Positions 1-11,365 of a stretch of 64,000 bases of DNA are shown here, one piece after another. The stretch is from Erodium maritimum (Eukaryota > Streptophyta > Magnoliopsida > Geraniales > Geraniaceae), in NCBI GenBank assembly GCA_963921825.1, contig OY997593.1:52994039-53058038 (forward strand), read 5' to 3'. The position numbers and the translations under genes were made by a program. The notes under the pieces are model-generated. The model saw only the letters and a list, made by a program, of their open reading frames with translations, was not told where the DNA came from and made no database searches. How positions within the stretch are numbered: the stretch's first letter is position 1; each line of letters starts with the position of its first letter.

Positions 1-1151
1 TCGTGACTGAAGTTATGCCAGTTCTGGCATGATATGTTCCGAGGCGGTGTGTTCCTGTCCGATATCTATATTGATGGATGGTTCTGATATAGATATCAAG
101 ACCGAGGCTTTCGGTATGATAACTATACCGTGGAGGATTCCGGTATGGGATATCTAGGCCGAGGATTTGGTTCCGGTGCGACACATGTGCTACATGTGCG
201 ATTATAGTATAAGGGATCTAGAGCCGAGAACGGTATTCTAGAGCAATGTTTATACCGTACCCCGGGATGGTATGTGTGATGCGATTTGTGCCCCGTGCTA
301 CGGGAAGATATACTCGACCGACAGAGCATTCCGGTCCGCTATGAGTTACCCCGAGGAGCCGTGTTCCGGGAAGATGTCCAGGCCGATGTGAGTTCGGAAG
401 ATGTGATAAGTCGGGTTGTTGATGAGTCGGCACATTGCGCTGGAATACCATAGGTGGCAGTGATTGTTAATGATATTACTTTGTGTGTTGATCGGTGTTG
501 ACTGTTGTGATTGCTTTGCATGCTATGTGATCTTATGTGAATTAGAAATACAGTTATACCCGAGTTCTGTGTATTGCAGTGCGTGTTCGCACGTGTGGTT
601 GGTTGTGAGATAACTTTGGGCATTGGTCATTGAGAATTGTTTGGTGACGGGTGCTAGGAACATAGTTGAGGAGAAATGTATTAGTTCAGTTCAGTGTCGA
701 GGTTGATTTACGGGTTGCACCCGAGTGGGGGCCAAGCGTTGTCTTGGATTATCTGTTTGACTGCTTCATAGTTATTGTGCTTACTAGTAGGCCCTAATTG
801 GACGGTTATCCGTGGTGGTGAGCGGATAGTTCATCCCCTTAACTACTTTTTTTCTGTTGAGCGAAAGCTCACCCCCATTCATATTGTTTTACAGGTTTCG
901 ATCGTGAGTCGGTTTAGAGGACGTCTCAGAGCTGGGGAGCCTGGCGAGAGTCCTTATTTGTGGGTTGTTTAGTGACGTACCTTCTTGTATTAAACTTTAT
1001 TTTATTGTGGTACTCGAGCATCTGACTCTTTTTATCAGAATTTATGAGTTTGAACAATTTTTGGAGCTTATGTCATTTAAACTTACTTTATTTATGATTA
1101 TATTTCAGTTCACGTCTCGAGTCCGGTCAAAACCAGATTTGGGATGTGACA
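1..1151 (+). repeat. Gypsy-1 5' LTR (3' portion only)
   Basis: This stretch repeats the last ~1.15 kb of the LTR at 5627-8645 and ends in the family terminus TGTGACA at 1151, directly before the primer-binding site. It contains the hairpin-like motif TGAGCG-AAA-GCTCA near 858 and an acceptor-like TTTTACAG just after it, both also present in the other Gypsy LTRs of the window. No protein-coding capacity is credible; short open frames here are not conserved between the two LTRs. Confidence 0.92.
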
Positions 1152-1154
1152 ATT

Positions 1155-1166
1155 TGGTATCAGAGC
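1155..1166 (+). other. Primer-binding site of Gypsy-1 (tRNA-iMet)
   Basis: TGGTATCAGAGC lies three bases after the LTR end and is complementary to the 3' end of plant initiator methionine tRNA, the usual minus-strand primer for Tekay elements. Confidence 0.93.
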
Positions 1167-1942
1167 CTGGTTTTTCAAAACCTCGGACCGTACGTCAACT
1201 AGGTGGGTAGAGTTAAGTCGTTAGGTTTTGGTGTGTCGGTGACGCAAATCGGAAATGCCTTATGCGTAGAATCGAGATGGAGAGAGTCTCGGTTGAGTGA
1301 AATGTTCTGTCTAGGTGTCGTGTACTTGTGGTGAACCACTGTGGTTGGTGCCAATGATTGTGTTTGCTGAGTGCTATGTATTGTGATTGGGTTGAGTGCT
1401 TTATGCAGGATGTGAGTTGAATGTCTCGCGTAAGCGGATGGTTAGTAGAATTTTCAAACGGGTCATGCCCAAATTTCTGCAAAACTGAAGTGTTTGTACT
1501 ATCACGATCCGACTCAGCGGCGCCGCTATAGTCGAACGTGATGGGGGGACATCAAGTGGTTACAACGTAATTCGGGGACGCCTTAACCGGGTTGTAACGA
1601 CATGATGTCGACATGAATGTTATGTTAGAAAAAGAAAAGTGTTGAGAACCTTTGGAATTAAATTGATGTTAAGACTTTTGTGGTATTGTTGCATGATGTG
1701 AACTGTGGACTGTGTGATTTTTGGTTGCAGTTGTTAAACTGTGTGATTGACCTAGTGGGACGCACAAGTGTGCGGGTCTCCCTGGTCGTGTAAAGCTACT
1801 ATGAATATACTAAGATTAGGCATTTTGTTGGTTCGAGTGTGACCTTTGTGAAATGTGTGTGAACGCTAGTGACTTAAGTGTGTCGCTTTATGCGAACTTA
1901 AGAACTGAGAGTGTACGTGTACCCGTGCGGAGGGTACTTACG
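1167..1942 (+). other. Gypsy-1 untranslated leader
   Basis: About 780 bp between the primer-binding site and the gag start. It keeps short blocks also seen in the Gypsy-3 leader, such as the 'cggggacgcc' block near 1575 and the block just before the start codon. It lacks the GC-rich tandem array that Gypsy-2 and Gypsy-3 carry. I see no gene in it. Confidence 0.7.
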
Positions 1943-2131
1943 ATGTGGCACCTCGAGGCAGGAGAGGCCGCGAGGGTCCATGAGATTCGACAGCAACCGG
2001 GCAGTTTTGCGGGACCGTACGAGACTCTAGAACCGAGGAGGAAAAGAACCGCAGGGTTCTCCGGGCCACAGGCTCTATCCGACGGTTTGAGGCAGACAAG
2101 ATCAGCAGCATCGGTAGGGTCGTCGCGTTAG
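1943..2131 (+). pseudogene. Gypsy-1 gag remnant, internally deleted
   Basis: The ATG at 1943 sits where the Gypsy-3 gag ATG (55963) sits relative to the preceding sequence block. After about five codons the frame jumps to sequence matching the C-terminal third of gag: the VHEIRQQPGSF segment corresponds to TREVRQRPTSF in Gypsy-3. Roughly 800 bp of gag, including the capsid-like region with the LDFLKLGIPTFVGEP segment of Gypsy-2, is missing. A stop follows at 2129-2131, before the zinc knuckle. It cannot make a functional Gag. Confidence 0.8.
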
Positions 2132-2669
2132 AACGGGGGCCATTGTGCTTACACTATCGGCGACCGGGACATCGGAGACGAGTGCCCGAGCGGCGGAGGG
2201 CCGCGGCAGTTTCAGTAAGCACTCAGACCGGTCAGGGGAGGTGGCCGAGTGGCAATGAGACCAGAGTGGCGCAGCGGAAGTGTGGTGGGCCCATAACCCA
2301 CAAGCGTCGCACTCTTCCATTTTCTTCTACCTTCGATGATATGTTGGGACTAAGAGTAGAACCCTTGAGTCGACCCTTGTGTCTTGACACCCCGGTCATG
2401 GGTGATGTGGTCCTGAGTAGTGTATGTCGTGTGTGTGAGATTAGAGTAGCTGACTGCCCTTTTCTTGATGATCTACTTGTGTTGAACATGACGATGTTTG
2501 ATGTGATCCTGGGGATGGATTGGCTTGCGAGGTACCGAGCGTCGATCGACTGCGATCGACGACAGGTGAAGGTTGTATCGGGCGACACGATCGTCACTTG
2601 TGTCCTGGGCAGTAGGAGTGGAGTTCTCCTGTCAGCATTGAGCGTGGGAGATGAGGTGACGACCGTGTA
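2132..2669 (+). pseudogene. Gypsy-1 zinc-knuckle and protease remnant
   Basis: Degraded nucleocapsid sequence (a broken CxHxxRPGHRRR-like segment near 2150) is followed by the aspartic protease region. The catalytic DTGASHSF motif of the sister elements is destroyed: only the bases for the ASHS part can be traced near 2305, in a shifted frame. The downstream protease fold is recognisable ([11 protein letters not shown], then the SGVLLSAL end) and stops at 2668-2670. Gypsy-2 and Gypsy-3 keep DTGASHSF at this point, so this protease is dead. Confidence 0.85.
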
Positions 2670-2679
2670 GAGTAGAGAG

Positions 2680-3480
2680 TTGGCGCGAGTAGTGTGTGAG
2701 TTCCCGGAGGTCTTACTGGAGGAGTTGTCAGGATTACCGCCTGTGCGCGAGGTTGAGTTCAGGATTGACCTGATACCGGGGACGGGGACGATATCGATGG
2801 ATCCGTACCGGTTTGCACCAGCCGAGTTGGTCGAGTTGAAGCGACAACTTGAGGAGCTTCGGGAGAAGGGATTTATCGTCCGAGCACTTCGCCGTAGGGG
2901 CGCCCACACTCTTCGTGAAGAAGAAGGGTGGAGCGCTGAGGATGTGCATCGACTACCGGATGTTGAACCGGGTCACGGTGAAGAACCGCTACCCGATGCC
3001 GAGGATCAACGACTTGTTCGATCAGTTGAGAGGGGCGAAGTGTTTCTCGAAGATCGATCTGGGATCCGGATACTATCAGTTGAGAGTTCGGGAGGAGGAT
3101 GTGGCGAAGACCGCATTTCGGACTCGGTATGAACACTACGAGTTTCTGGTGATGCTGTTTGGGGTGACTAACGCGCCTGTAGCGTTCATGGATCTGATGA
3201 ACGGTATCTTCCGGCCATACTTAGACCAGTTCGTGGTGGTATTCGTAGATGACACCCTGATCTACTCGTCGAGTGAGGATGCGCACGTGGAGCATCCAAG
3301 GATAGTTCTGACCTTGTTACGCACCCATCAGTTGTATGGTGTCTTGGAGAAGTGCGAGTTTTGGCTCGCCGAGGTGAAATTCCACGGACATGTCGTGTCT
3401 CGAGAGGGTATACTGGTCGTTCCGGAGAAGATCGACGCGGTTTCGAAGTGGGCATGGCCCACGAGTGTTTTGAGATCCAC
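2680..3480 (+). pseudogene. Gypsy-1 reverse transcriptase (frameshifted)
   Basis: The frame starts with VVCEFPEV and PYRFAPAEL, the usual N-terminal block of Ty3/Gypsy reverse transcriptase. It shifts near 2878 and continues with [40 protein letters not shown] and the catalytic FVDD ([11 protein letters not shown]). A second frameshift follows near 3470, just before the [10 protein letters not shown] segment. The catalytic aspartates are present but the polyprotein cannot be read through. The family enzyme copies the element RNA into DNA inside cytoplasmic virus-like particles. Confidence 0.92.
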
Positions 3481-4080
3481 AGCTTTTTGGGGCTGGCAGG
3501 CTACTACCGGCAGTTTGTCCAGGACTTCTCACGCCTGGCCGCACCGATGACTTCCCTGACGCACAAAGGAGTCGAGTTTGTGTGGACTGAGGATTGTGAG
3601 CGCTCCTTCACCGAGCTGAAGGCTCGTCTGACTACCGCACTTGTTTTGATAGTGCTGGAGCGCGGGATCGGGTATGATGTTTAGTGTGATGCGTCCGGTG
3701 AGGGACTAGGTTGTGTGTTGATGTAGTCAGGGAAGGTAGTTGCTTATGGCTCCAGGCAGTTGAAGACGCATGAGCGCAACTACCCTACCCATGACTTGGA
3801 GTTGGCAGCGGTCGTTTTCGCACTGAAGAGCGGGCGACATTACTTGTATGGAGAGAGATTTCAGGTGTTCTCTGATCACAAGAGTCTCAAGTACATCTAC
3901 TCCCAGCGAGACTTGAACATGCGCTAGAGGCGGTGGATGGAGTTACTTGAGGAGTACGACTTCGAGCTACCCTACCATCCGGGTAAGGCGAACGTTGTTG
4001 TCGATGCCCTAAGTAGGAAGTCGATCCATTGCCTTGCTGGTATATCAGTCCGAGAGTGGGACATGATGGGGGAGTTGAGC
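3481..4080 (+). pseudogene. Gypsy-1 RNase H and linker (three stops)
   Basis: [12 protein letters not shown] and LTTALVLIVLERG lead into the RNase H segment [25 protein letters not shown] and [10 protein letters not shown]. In-frame stops fall at 3682-3684 (after GYDV), 3724-3726 (after CVLM) and 3925-3927 (after NMR). The end of the domain carries [15 protein letters not shown]. In retrotransposons RNase H removes the RNA template during reverse transcription. Three stops show this copy is inactive. Confidence 0.9.
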
Positions 4081-5102
4081 ATGTTTGGGCTTGAGCTAGA
4101 TGATATTGTTGATGGCGTGGCCATGTCCTCGCTAGTGGCTCAGCCCACACTGATTGCTCGAGTGTTAGAGGCGCAGGTGGAGGATGCCGAAGCGGCAGAG
4201 ATCCGGGAGAGGATTATCAGTGGTGTTGACGCGGAAGGCTGGGAGCAGGGTGCTGATCAGGGTTTACCGTACCGAGGAGGATTGTTTGTGTCGCGCAGCT
4301 GTAGAGACGACGTAATGAGAGAGTCTCATCACTTGTGTCTTGTTGTGCACCCGGGAGGCACTAAGATGTATCGGGATGTCAGGCGACAGTTTTGGTGGAG
4401 CGGGATACGAAGAGCGGTTGCGGAGTTTGTCTCGAGGTGCCTTACTTGTCAGCAAGTGAAGGTCGAGCATCAGCGACCGCTGGATTATTACAGCCACTCC
4501 CGATTGCACAGTGGAAGTGGGAGCACGTCACGATGGACTTTGTGTGCGGTTTGCCGAGATCGCCGAGAGGACACGATGCAATATGGGTAGTGGTCGACCA
4601 CTTGACCAAGTCGGCTAACTTCCTAGCCATGAGGATGACCGATACCGTTGACACTCTGAGTCGTCTGTACATCCGTGAGATTATACGTCTTCATGGGGTC
4701 CCAGTGTCGGTCGTATCCAACAGAGATCCACGATTCACTTCCAGGTTTTGGGAGGGTTTGCAGAGAGCATTGGGAACCGAGGTCCTACTCAGTACAGCGT
4801 ACCACCCACAGACAGACGGTCAGTCAGAGCGCACGATTCAAATCTTAGAGGATATGATGCGGGCGTGTGTGTTAGACTTCCGAGGGTCATGGGAGGACCA
4901 CTTACCATTAGCCGAGTTCGCCTACAACAATATCTTTCAGGCCAGTATTGGGATGGCACCGTTCGAAGCGTTGTATGGTAGGCCGTGCCAATCGCCCATG
5001 TGTTGGGCAGAGGTGGGGGATAAGAGTTTACTTGGTCCGGATCTTGTCCGAGAGACAACCGATAAGGTCGCGTTGATTCAGGAGCGGTTGAGAACCGCAT
5101 AG
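4081..5102 (+). pseudogene. Gypsy-1 integrase core (frameshifted)
   Basis: The zinc-binding part is visible with its histidines at ESHHLCLVVHPGG and cysteines at CLTCQQVK. A frameshift near 4480 separates it from the catalytic core, whose D,D,E residues can be placed at TMDFVCGLP, SNRDPRFTS and DGQSERTIQILE. The frame ends at a stop at 5100-5102 where the sister elements continue. Integrase inserts the cDNA into chromosomes; this copy is inactive. Confidence 0.9.
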
Positions 5103-5575
5103 AGTCGACAGAAGAGTTATGCTGATAGACGACGTCGACCTCTCGAGTTTGCAGTCGGTGATCATGCGTTCCTGAAGGTGAGCCCAAGGAAGGGGCTAGT
5201 GCGGTTCAACCGCGGCGGAGGCAAGTTGGCCCCGCGGTGCATCGGACCTTTTGAGGTCTTGGCAGAGTGGGATTCGTTGCTTACCGTCTTGCATTTCCAC
5301 CGCATCTTAGGAATGTCCATAACGTCTTCCACATTTCCCAACTGCAGAAGTACACTGCGGACCCCTCCCACATCATTGAGTGGACGAACATCGAGGTAGC
5401 TGCGGATGTTTCGTATGAGGAGCAGCCAGTTAGGATTTTGGATACGCGGGAGCAGGTCTTGTGTGGCAAGACTATCCGACTGGTATGGGTGTAGTGGCGG
5501 CACCACGGAGCAGAGTGTACCTGGGAGCGCGAGTATGAGGTTCGCGCAAAGTACCCTAGCCTGTTCAACGCTTGA
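5103..5575 (+). pseudogene. Gypsy-1 integrase C-terminus and chromodomain
   Basis: After the stop at 5100-5102 the sequence continues as QKSYADRRRRPLEF and KVSPRKGLVRF, the integrase C-terminal domain. A frameshift near 5255-5270 precedes HNVFHISQLQKY. The tail VRILDTREQVL...W-HHGAECTWERE is a chromodomain of the Tekay type, thought to target integration by reading chromatin marks. A stop interrupts it at 5492-5494 (after IRLVWV) and the natural stop is TGA at 5573-5575. Confidence 0.9.
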
Positions 5576-5610
5576 GGTACGTTCGTTTTAAATTTTGCGG
5601 ACTAAATTTC

Positions 5611-5626
5611 TTTAAGGGGGGTAGAT
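5611..5626 (+). other. Polypurine tract of Gypsy-1
   Basis: The purine run AAGGGGGG followed by TAGAT lies immediately before the 3' LTR start TGTAAGAACC. It serves as plus-strand primer in this class. Confidence 0.9.
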
Positions 5627-8600
5627 TGTAAGAACCGCCCCCGGTCGATCTCGGTCGAACCGGTGAAATTTGGGGAAAGTTGACTTTCTGCCGGAAAAGT
5701 TAACCGATGACTCCGGGAGTCATTCGGGACCTTTGCAGGACCCAAAAAGCTTAGTCGTCATTACGGTTAGCTTAGTTGGGTCATTTCCTTTCAAATGACT
5801 ACTACTGCGAAAAAGTCAAACCCGGGTCAAACTAGGTCGAATTAGGAGTCTTAGCGAATTAATTTAATTAGAGCTGAGATATTTTCGGTAGAGTTGGAAC
5901 CCACATGGAAACTTGTCCATAGTGTCTTGGAGGAGAAGAAAGGGGTGGAAAAGGACCATTTTACCCTCATGTTGGGCTAAATAAGAGGCAAATGGGCAAA
6001 GGGGGCATTATAGATAATTCTATTGTAGGATAAAGCCCTCATTTGAGACGCACTTCAGCCCATTTCTCCTGTTGGCGAAAATCACTAAGGAGAGAGAAGT
6101 TTTGGAGCTCCCTTTCTTGAAGAAGAAGAAAGGGAAGAAAAGGGAGGATCTTGGCTTGATTTTCACCTCAAAGCTCCTCAAAAACTTCATATTCTTCTCC
6201 CTCCCTCCATTCCCTTAGGTAAGCACTCATTTAAACCTCATTTCAATGAAGTTGAGTTATGGGTTTGATAGAAAAGTATGAACTAGGTTGGGTCTCCTTG
6301 GGTTTTGAGATTGTTGTTGTTTAGATGATTAATTTGTGAAGAAAAATGGAAGTTTTGGATAGAAATCTTGTGGGGTTTGTTGTTTTTGATGAAACCCAAC
6401 TTGGGTATTGAAATATTGAGGTTATTGGGACTGTTTTGGAGGTTTGGGGGGTCAAGAATGGAGTTTTGGAGGTTGGAAATTCGTAAGGGACGAAGTTGAG
6501 GGAAGAAAAGGAAGCAGACCCTCTGAGGGGCACGAGAGGGTCCCTGACCAGCCCTCTGAGAGGCACGGTCCGGGCCTCTTGCTGGCCCTATAAGGGGCAT
6601 GGTCCGAACCCTTGACCGGCCCTCTGAGAAGCACGGACAGGGCCGGATGCTGGGCCGGTGGGCCGCACGAACCGGGTCGGATACCGGGCCTGTGGGCCGC
6701 CCGGAATGGGCCTTGTTCCTGCCCAGTTTACCTTCGGTTCGGGTTTTGATTGTTGGGGGTTAAATTGGGATGTTTTCTATTTAAACCATCCATGAATTAC
6801 TATTAATTCTCGTACTACTTGTGATCTTAGATGTTGTTCCCGAGCACAGCGGAGGAGGCTACTAGGCGACTCGTTTGGCTTGCGTTTGGCTTGCGTTTGG
6901 ATAGCGATTGAGGTAGGAAAAAGTAGCGAATACCGGTTTAATTGCGGAAAGTTACTAGTATGCATATAGGTTATGAGCAATCGTTATAATATAGAATCGT
7001 ATGTAGGATGTGAATAACTAGCGTAGTTATATAGAGATGGAACCACTTACGGGCCAGGTCGTGCTCGTAAGTGTGGGAATTGATGTGCTGTAGTATCATA
7101 TGTGGGTCCCTGGTTGGGCCCGTAGGATTGCGTGTTGGTTGTGTGTTGTGATTGATGACTTGTAATGCTTGATGTGTGGTATATTCGTTGTTGAATTGAG
7201 GATCATGATACGATATGCTCGGTATGATATGTTTGGTATGACGTGAACTACTTCTTTTGATATGATCGGGTGTTTGATACACCGATGTGATGTGTTTTGG
7301 TAAGGTTGTTTGGTAATGATATACCGTGTGTTCCGGTATGATACCTATACCGACGGAGGATTCCGGTATAGGATATCTAGACCAATGATGTGTTCTGGTA
7401 TGATACCTATAGCGACGGAGGATTCCGATATAGGATATCTAGACTGATGATGTGTTCGGTATGATATGTTGAGGATGTTGTTCCGGTCCGATATCGTGAT
7501 TGAAGTTATGACAGTTTTGGCACGATATGTTCTGAGGCGGTGTGTTCCGGTCCGATATCTATATCGATGGATGGTTCCCATATAGATATCAAGACCGAGG
7601 CTTCCGGTATGATATCTATACCGTGGAGGATTCCGGTATAGGATATCTAGGCCGAGGATTTGGTTCTGGTGCGATACATGTGCTGCATGTTCGATTACGG
7701 TACAGAGGATCTAGAGCCGAGGAGGGTATTCTAGAGCAATATTTATACCGTGCCCCGGGATGGTATGTGTGATGCGATTTGTGCCCCGTGCCACGGGAAG
7801 ATTTACCCGACCGACGAAGGATTCCGGTATGCTATATTATGAGTTACCCCGAGGAGCCGTGTTATGGGAAGATTTCCAGGCCAATGTGAGTTCGGACGAC
7901 GTGATAAGTTGGGTTGTTGATGAACCGGCGCATTGCGCTGGAATACCATACGTGGCAGTGATTGTTAATGATATTACTCTGTGTGTTGATCGGTGTTGAC
8001 TGCTGTGATTGCTTATGCATGCTATGTGATCTTCTGTGAATTTGAAATACAGTTGTACCCGAGTACTGTGTATTGTCGTGCGAGTTCGCACGTGTGGTCG
8101 GTTGTGAGATAACCATGGGCATTGGCCATTGAGAATTGTTAGGTGGCGGGTGCTAGGAACATAGTTGAGAAGAAATGTATGAGTTCGGTTCAATGTCGAG
8201 GTTGATTTATGGGTTGCACCCGAGTGGGGGCCAAGCGTTGTCTTGGATTATCTGTATGACTGCTTCATAGTTATTGTGCTTACTAGTATGCCCTAATTGG
8301 ACGGTTACCCGTGGTGGTGAGCGGATAGTTCATCCCCTTAACTACTTTTTTCTACTGAGCGAAAACTCACCCCCCCCCCTTCATATTGTTTTACAGGTTT
8401 CGATCGTGAGTCGGTTTAGAAGACGTCTCAGAGCTGGGAAGCCTGGCGGGAGTCCTTATTTGTGGGTTGTTTAGTGATGTACCTTCTTGTATTAAACTTC
8501 GTTTTATTGTGGCACTCGAGCATTGGACTCTTTTTATCCGGATTTATGAGTTTGAACCATTGTTGGAGCTTATGTCATTTAAACTTACTTTATTTATGAT

Positions 8601-8645
8601 TATATTTTAGTTCACGTCTCGAATCCTGTCAAAACCAGATTTGGG
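5627..8645 (+). repeat. Gypsy-1 3' LTR, truncated at its very end
   Basis: It begins TGTAAGAACCGCCCCC and repeats the 5' LTR from about 7494 onward. It contains the inverted W-box-like pair near 5678-5700, a donor-like AG|GTAAGC at 6219, GC-rich GGGCC/CGGTC degenerate repeats at 6530-6720, and two ~60-bp repeats at 7330-7460. Near the end it has the TGAGCG-AAA-ACTCA motif (about 8355) and the acceptor-like TTTTACAG ending at 8396. The expected terminus ATGTGACA is missing because sequence switches to Copia-1 after ATTTGGG. Confidence 0.92.
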
Positions 8646-9070
8646 TTTTTAATTACAATCAACCCTGTTGGAATTTCCAAATCCGCATAGCCTCCTTAGC
8701 TGCCTCTGCAGCCGCTGTGTACTCGGCCTCTGTCATGGAGTCAGCGACAGTATCTTGCTTTACGCTCTCCCAGCAAAAGCTCCGTCATTCAGCGTAAACA
8801 CATATCATGACTGACTTCTAAAGTCATCTAGATTTGTCTTGGAAAACTAGCGTCTACTCATCCTTCGATGACTAGTTCAGCATCATCTTTCCCCCGGGTT
8901 AGACTGATGTCTACTGGTACAACAAAAGTCTTACGAGACGTCCGGTCTCGTACATGTCATGGAATATATGATCGATCATGCCCCCAGGCATATGGGATTC
9001 GCATCATCCTTTTCAGCTCATCAGGTGTCTTAGTACCGAGTCTTATTAAGACGAATGCCATGACTAGCGG
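8646..9070 (-). pseudogene. Copia-1 RNase H remnant
   Basis: The sequence matches the RNase H region of Copia-2 at 26620-27060. The segment 8670-8740 encodes the AEAAKEAMWI-like block on the minus strand. The region is gapped: the middle of the domain is missing in both copies. The sequence ends at the Gypsy-1 junction, so the rest of RNase H, the polypurine tract and the 3' LTR are gone. Confidence 0.8.
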
Positions 9071-9955
9071 GTAAGAATCCCTTCTTTGAATCGAGCATTA
9101 AGAACCCACTCAATGTTTTGTTCACATAGGTGCTCTGACTTAATCCCAAGACCCTCTTAGTGCGATCTCTATATATCTTAATCCCTAAGATATAAGGAGC
9201 ATCACCTAAGTCCTATATTGCGAAACACTTCCTCAACCAAGCTTTTAGTCTCGTGCATGGTTGGGATGTCGTTTCCGATGAGCACCAAAAAGGAAAATTT
9301 TCGACCACAAGCCTTCTTACAAACGCAAGGGTCATCCTCGTTCTTGATTAAGACAAATCTAATTACCGCTTCATCAAAACGAAGGTTCCAACTCCAAGAA
9401 GCTTGTTTCAATCCACAAATGGATTTCAACAACTTATAAATCTATCCCTTTATTCTTTGGATCGTCAAAACCTTTGGGCTCAGGCATACAAACGTCCTCA
9501 GTCAAATTCCAATTTAAAAGAGGTTTTGAGATCCACTTGCCATATCTCGTAATCAAGATAAGAGAGTATGTCAAGAAGAATCTAGATAGATTTGACCATG
9601 GCCACTGGAGAGAAGGTTTCCTCATAGTCAATTCGGTTGATCTTCCTATAACCTTTCGCAACTAGTTGGGCCTTGTAAGTCCGAGGGTTTCGTCCATGTC
9701 CATCTTCACCTTGAAGATCCATTTGCATCCGATGGTCCTCACACCATTGATGGGATCAACCAGTTCCCATACTTGGTTGTCCGACATGGATTGCATTTCC
9801 TCCCTCATGGCTCCCAGCCATAACTCGGAGTCGGGCCCATCCACGACTTCCTTTTCCATAAAGACCTCACCCAAAGTGATGAACACCATGTTCTCACTGG
9901 GTTTGTAGAAGTAGTATCCCCTTGTTGCCTTGGGATACCCCACGAGGTGCATATC
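9071..9955 (-). pseudogene. Copia-1 reverse transcriptase lacking the YVDD segment
   Basis: N-terminal blocks are visible on the minus strand: LWLGAMREEMQSM, VWELVDPINGVRTIGCKWIFKVK, then the LKSICGLKQASWSW block. The catalytic stretch reads FLVLIGNDIPTMHE. In this family the order is normally FLVL, YVDDILL, IGNDIP, so seven residues with the two catalytic aspartates appear cleanly removed in frame. Copia-2 has the same gap. Frameshifts near 9440 and 9660 also break the frame. The enzyme cannot be active. Confidence 0.88.
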
Positions 9956-10955
9956 TCAGATCTTGGTTCGAGCTTAGTCTAAACCAAAGGTTTCACATAA
10001 GCCTCGTAACCAAAAATCTCTAGGAAGGACAAAGAAGGCATCTTCCCATGCCATTTCTAAAATGGTGTCCCTTCCACAGCCTTCGTCGGAGCCCGATTCA
10101 CTATGAATGCAGTAGTCTCTCGATCATAGCCCCAGAAAGAGATTGGGAGATCAGTCAAACTGATCATGGATCAAACAATATGTAATAAATTCTGATTTAT
10201 CCGCTCGGACATAACATTCAACTGCGGTGTTCCGAGAGGAGTCCATTCTGAAAAGATCCCAATCTCCACCAGATGATCTAAAAACTCTGTGGTTAAGTAT
10301 TTTCCACCTCGATCCAATCAAAGTGACTTAATACTTTTCTCGAGCCGGTTTTCTACTTCAGTCTTGAACTCTTTGAATTTATCAAAAGCTTCAGACTTAT
10401 GTCTTATTGAACAGACATAACCATATCTACTATAATCGTTAGTAAATGTGATGAAGTAGCTAAAACCCCTCTTGGCCAGCGAACCTATTGGTCCACACGC
10501 ATCCGAGTGTATAAGCCCCAATAATTCACCCGCCCTTTCACCGAGACCGATAAAGGGCGCTTTAGTCATTTTCCCCATCAAACAAGCCTTGCACCTATCG
10601 CTCGAATGGAATTCGAATGGACCTCAAAGCCCGTACTTCTGAAGTTCTGATAGGCGCTTCTTGTTTATGCGGCCCAAATGACAGTGTCGTAACAGAGTTT
10701 GGTTTAAATCGTTGGATTTAGACCTCTTGGTATTAACATAATATATAGAACTTGAGGCATTGTTACCCATATCTAATATATACAATCCTCCAACCAAGTT
10801 AGTACTAGCATAAAACATATCATTACATAGAACATTGAAAACTCTATTTCCAATATTAACATTATATCCTTCTTTGTCAAATACGGATACAGATATAATA
10901 TTCGTACTAAAAGTAGGTATGCAATATACATTATACAATACTAAGACAAGGCCAC
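9956..10955 (-). pseudogene. Copia-1 integrase and GAG-pre-integrase region
   Basis: From right to left on the minus strand: a GAG-pre-integrase segment (LLRHCHLGRINKKRL), the zinc-site cysteines (CKACLMGKM), and the integrase core with LIHSDACGPI carrying the first catalytic aspartate. The second is in the LDRGGKYLT block near 10310, after a stop. The C-terminal part (9956-10240) is broken by stops. Unlike Copia-2, this copy keeps the first aspartate. The domain begins at the solo-LTR insertion at 10955 and resumes as protease at 15595. Confidence 0.87.
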
Positions 10956-11365
10956 TGTTGGAACTCGATGTCGTGGACAAGATAAACAATGATAGTAGCG
11001 GAAATTAACCACGAATCAAGTAAATTAACACTACCAAATATGAAGAACAAAGCTGAAAATTCAGCAAGGTTTCAAGAACATCACCTTGTTGTTTTGGTGG
11101 AGATAAGGATGAATAACACCAGTTATGGTTCGGCTTGAGCCCCTTGGTTGCTTACGTATCCTTCAAGGAATCAAAGCCAACGTATTTCTTGATTTTGTAA
11201 ACTCAAGAACATTCAACAATGGAGCTTAGAGCTTCTTGGAGGAGTTTACAAAGATGGGAGAGAATTAGATGTTGTGCTGAAATTTTCTTCTTTTATTTGC
11301 ATGTAGTGTATTGCCAACCCCCTTGCATGTAGACTTAAGTGGAAGAGGTCACCTCACTTAATCTA

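Larger units (their letters stand above)
1..8645 (+). mobile_element. Gypsy-1: Tekay/Del-type Ty3/Gypsy element, decayed, truncated at both ends
   Basis: The element shows, in order, the 3' part of a 5' LTR, an initiator-Met primer-binding site, gag and protease remnants, reverse transcriptase, RNase H, integrase with a chromodomain, a polypurine tract and a 3' LTR. The order PR-RT-RH-INT is that of Ty3/Gypsy, and the chromodomain after integrase marks a chromovirus. Position 2 aligns with about 7494 in the 3' LTR, so roughly 1.9 kb of the 5' LTR lies outside the window. The 3' LTR loses its last few bases at a fusion with Copia-1 near 8645. The two LTRs differ visibly in many places, so this is an older copy than Gypsy-3. 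Confidence 0.93.

Noticed and set aside
775-972. Small frame starting MCLLV, also found at 8274-8474, as a conserved peptide
   Set aside because: It spans the hairpin and acceptor-like site of the Gypsy-1 LTR; it is present in both LTRs by duplication and absent from the other LTR subfamilies.
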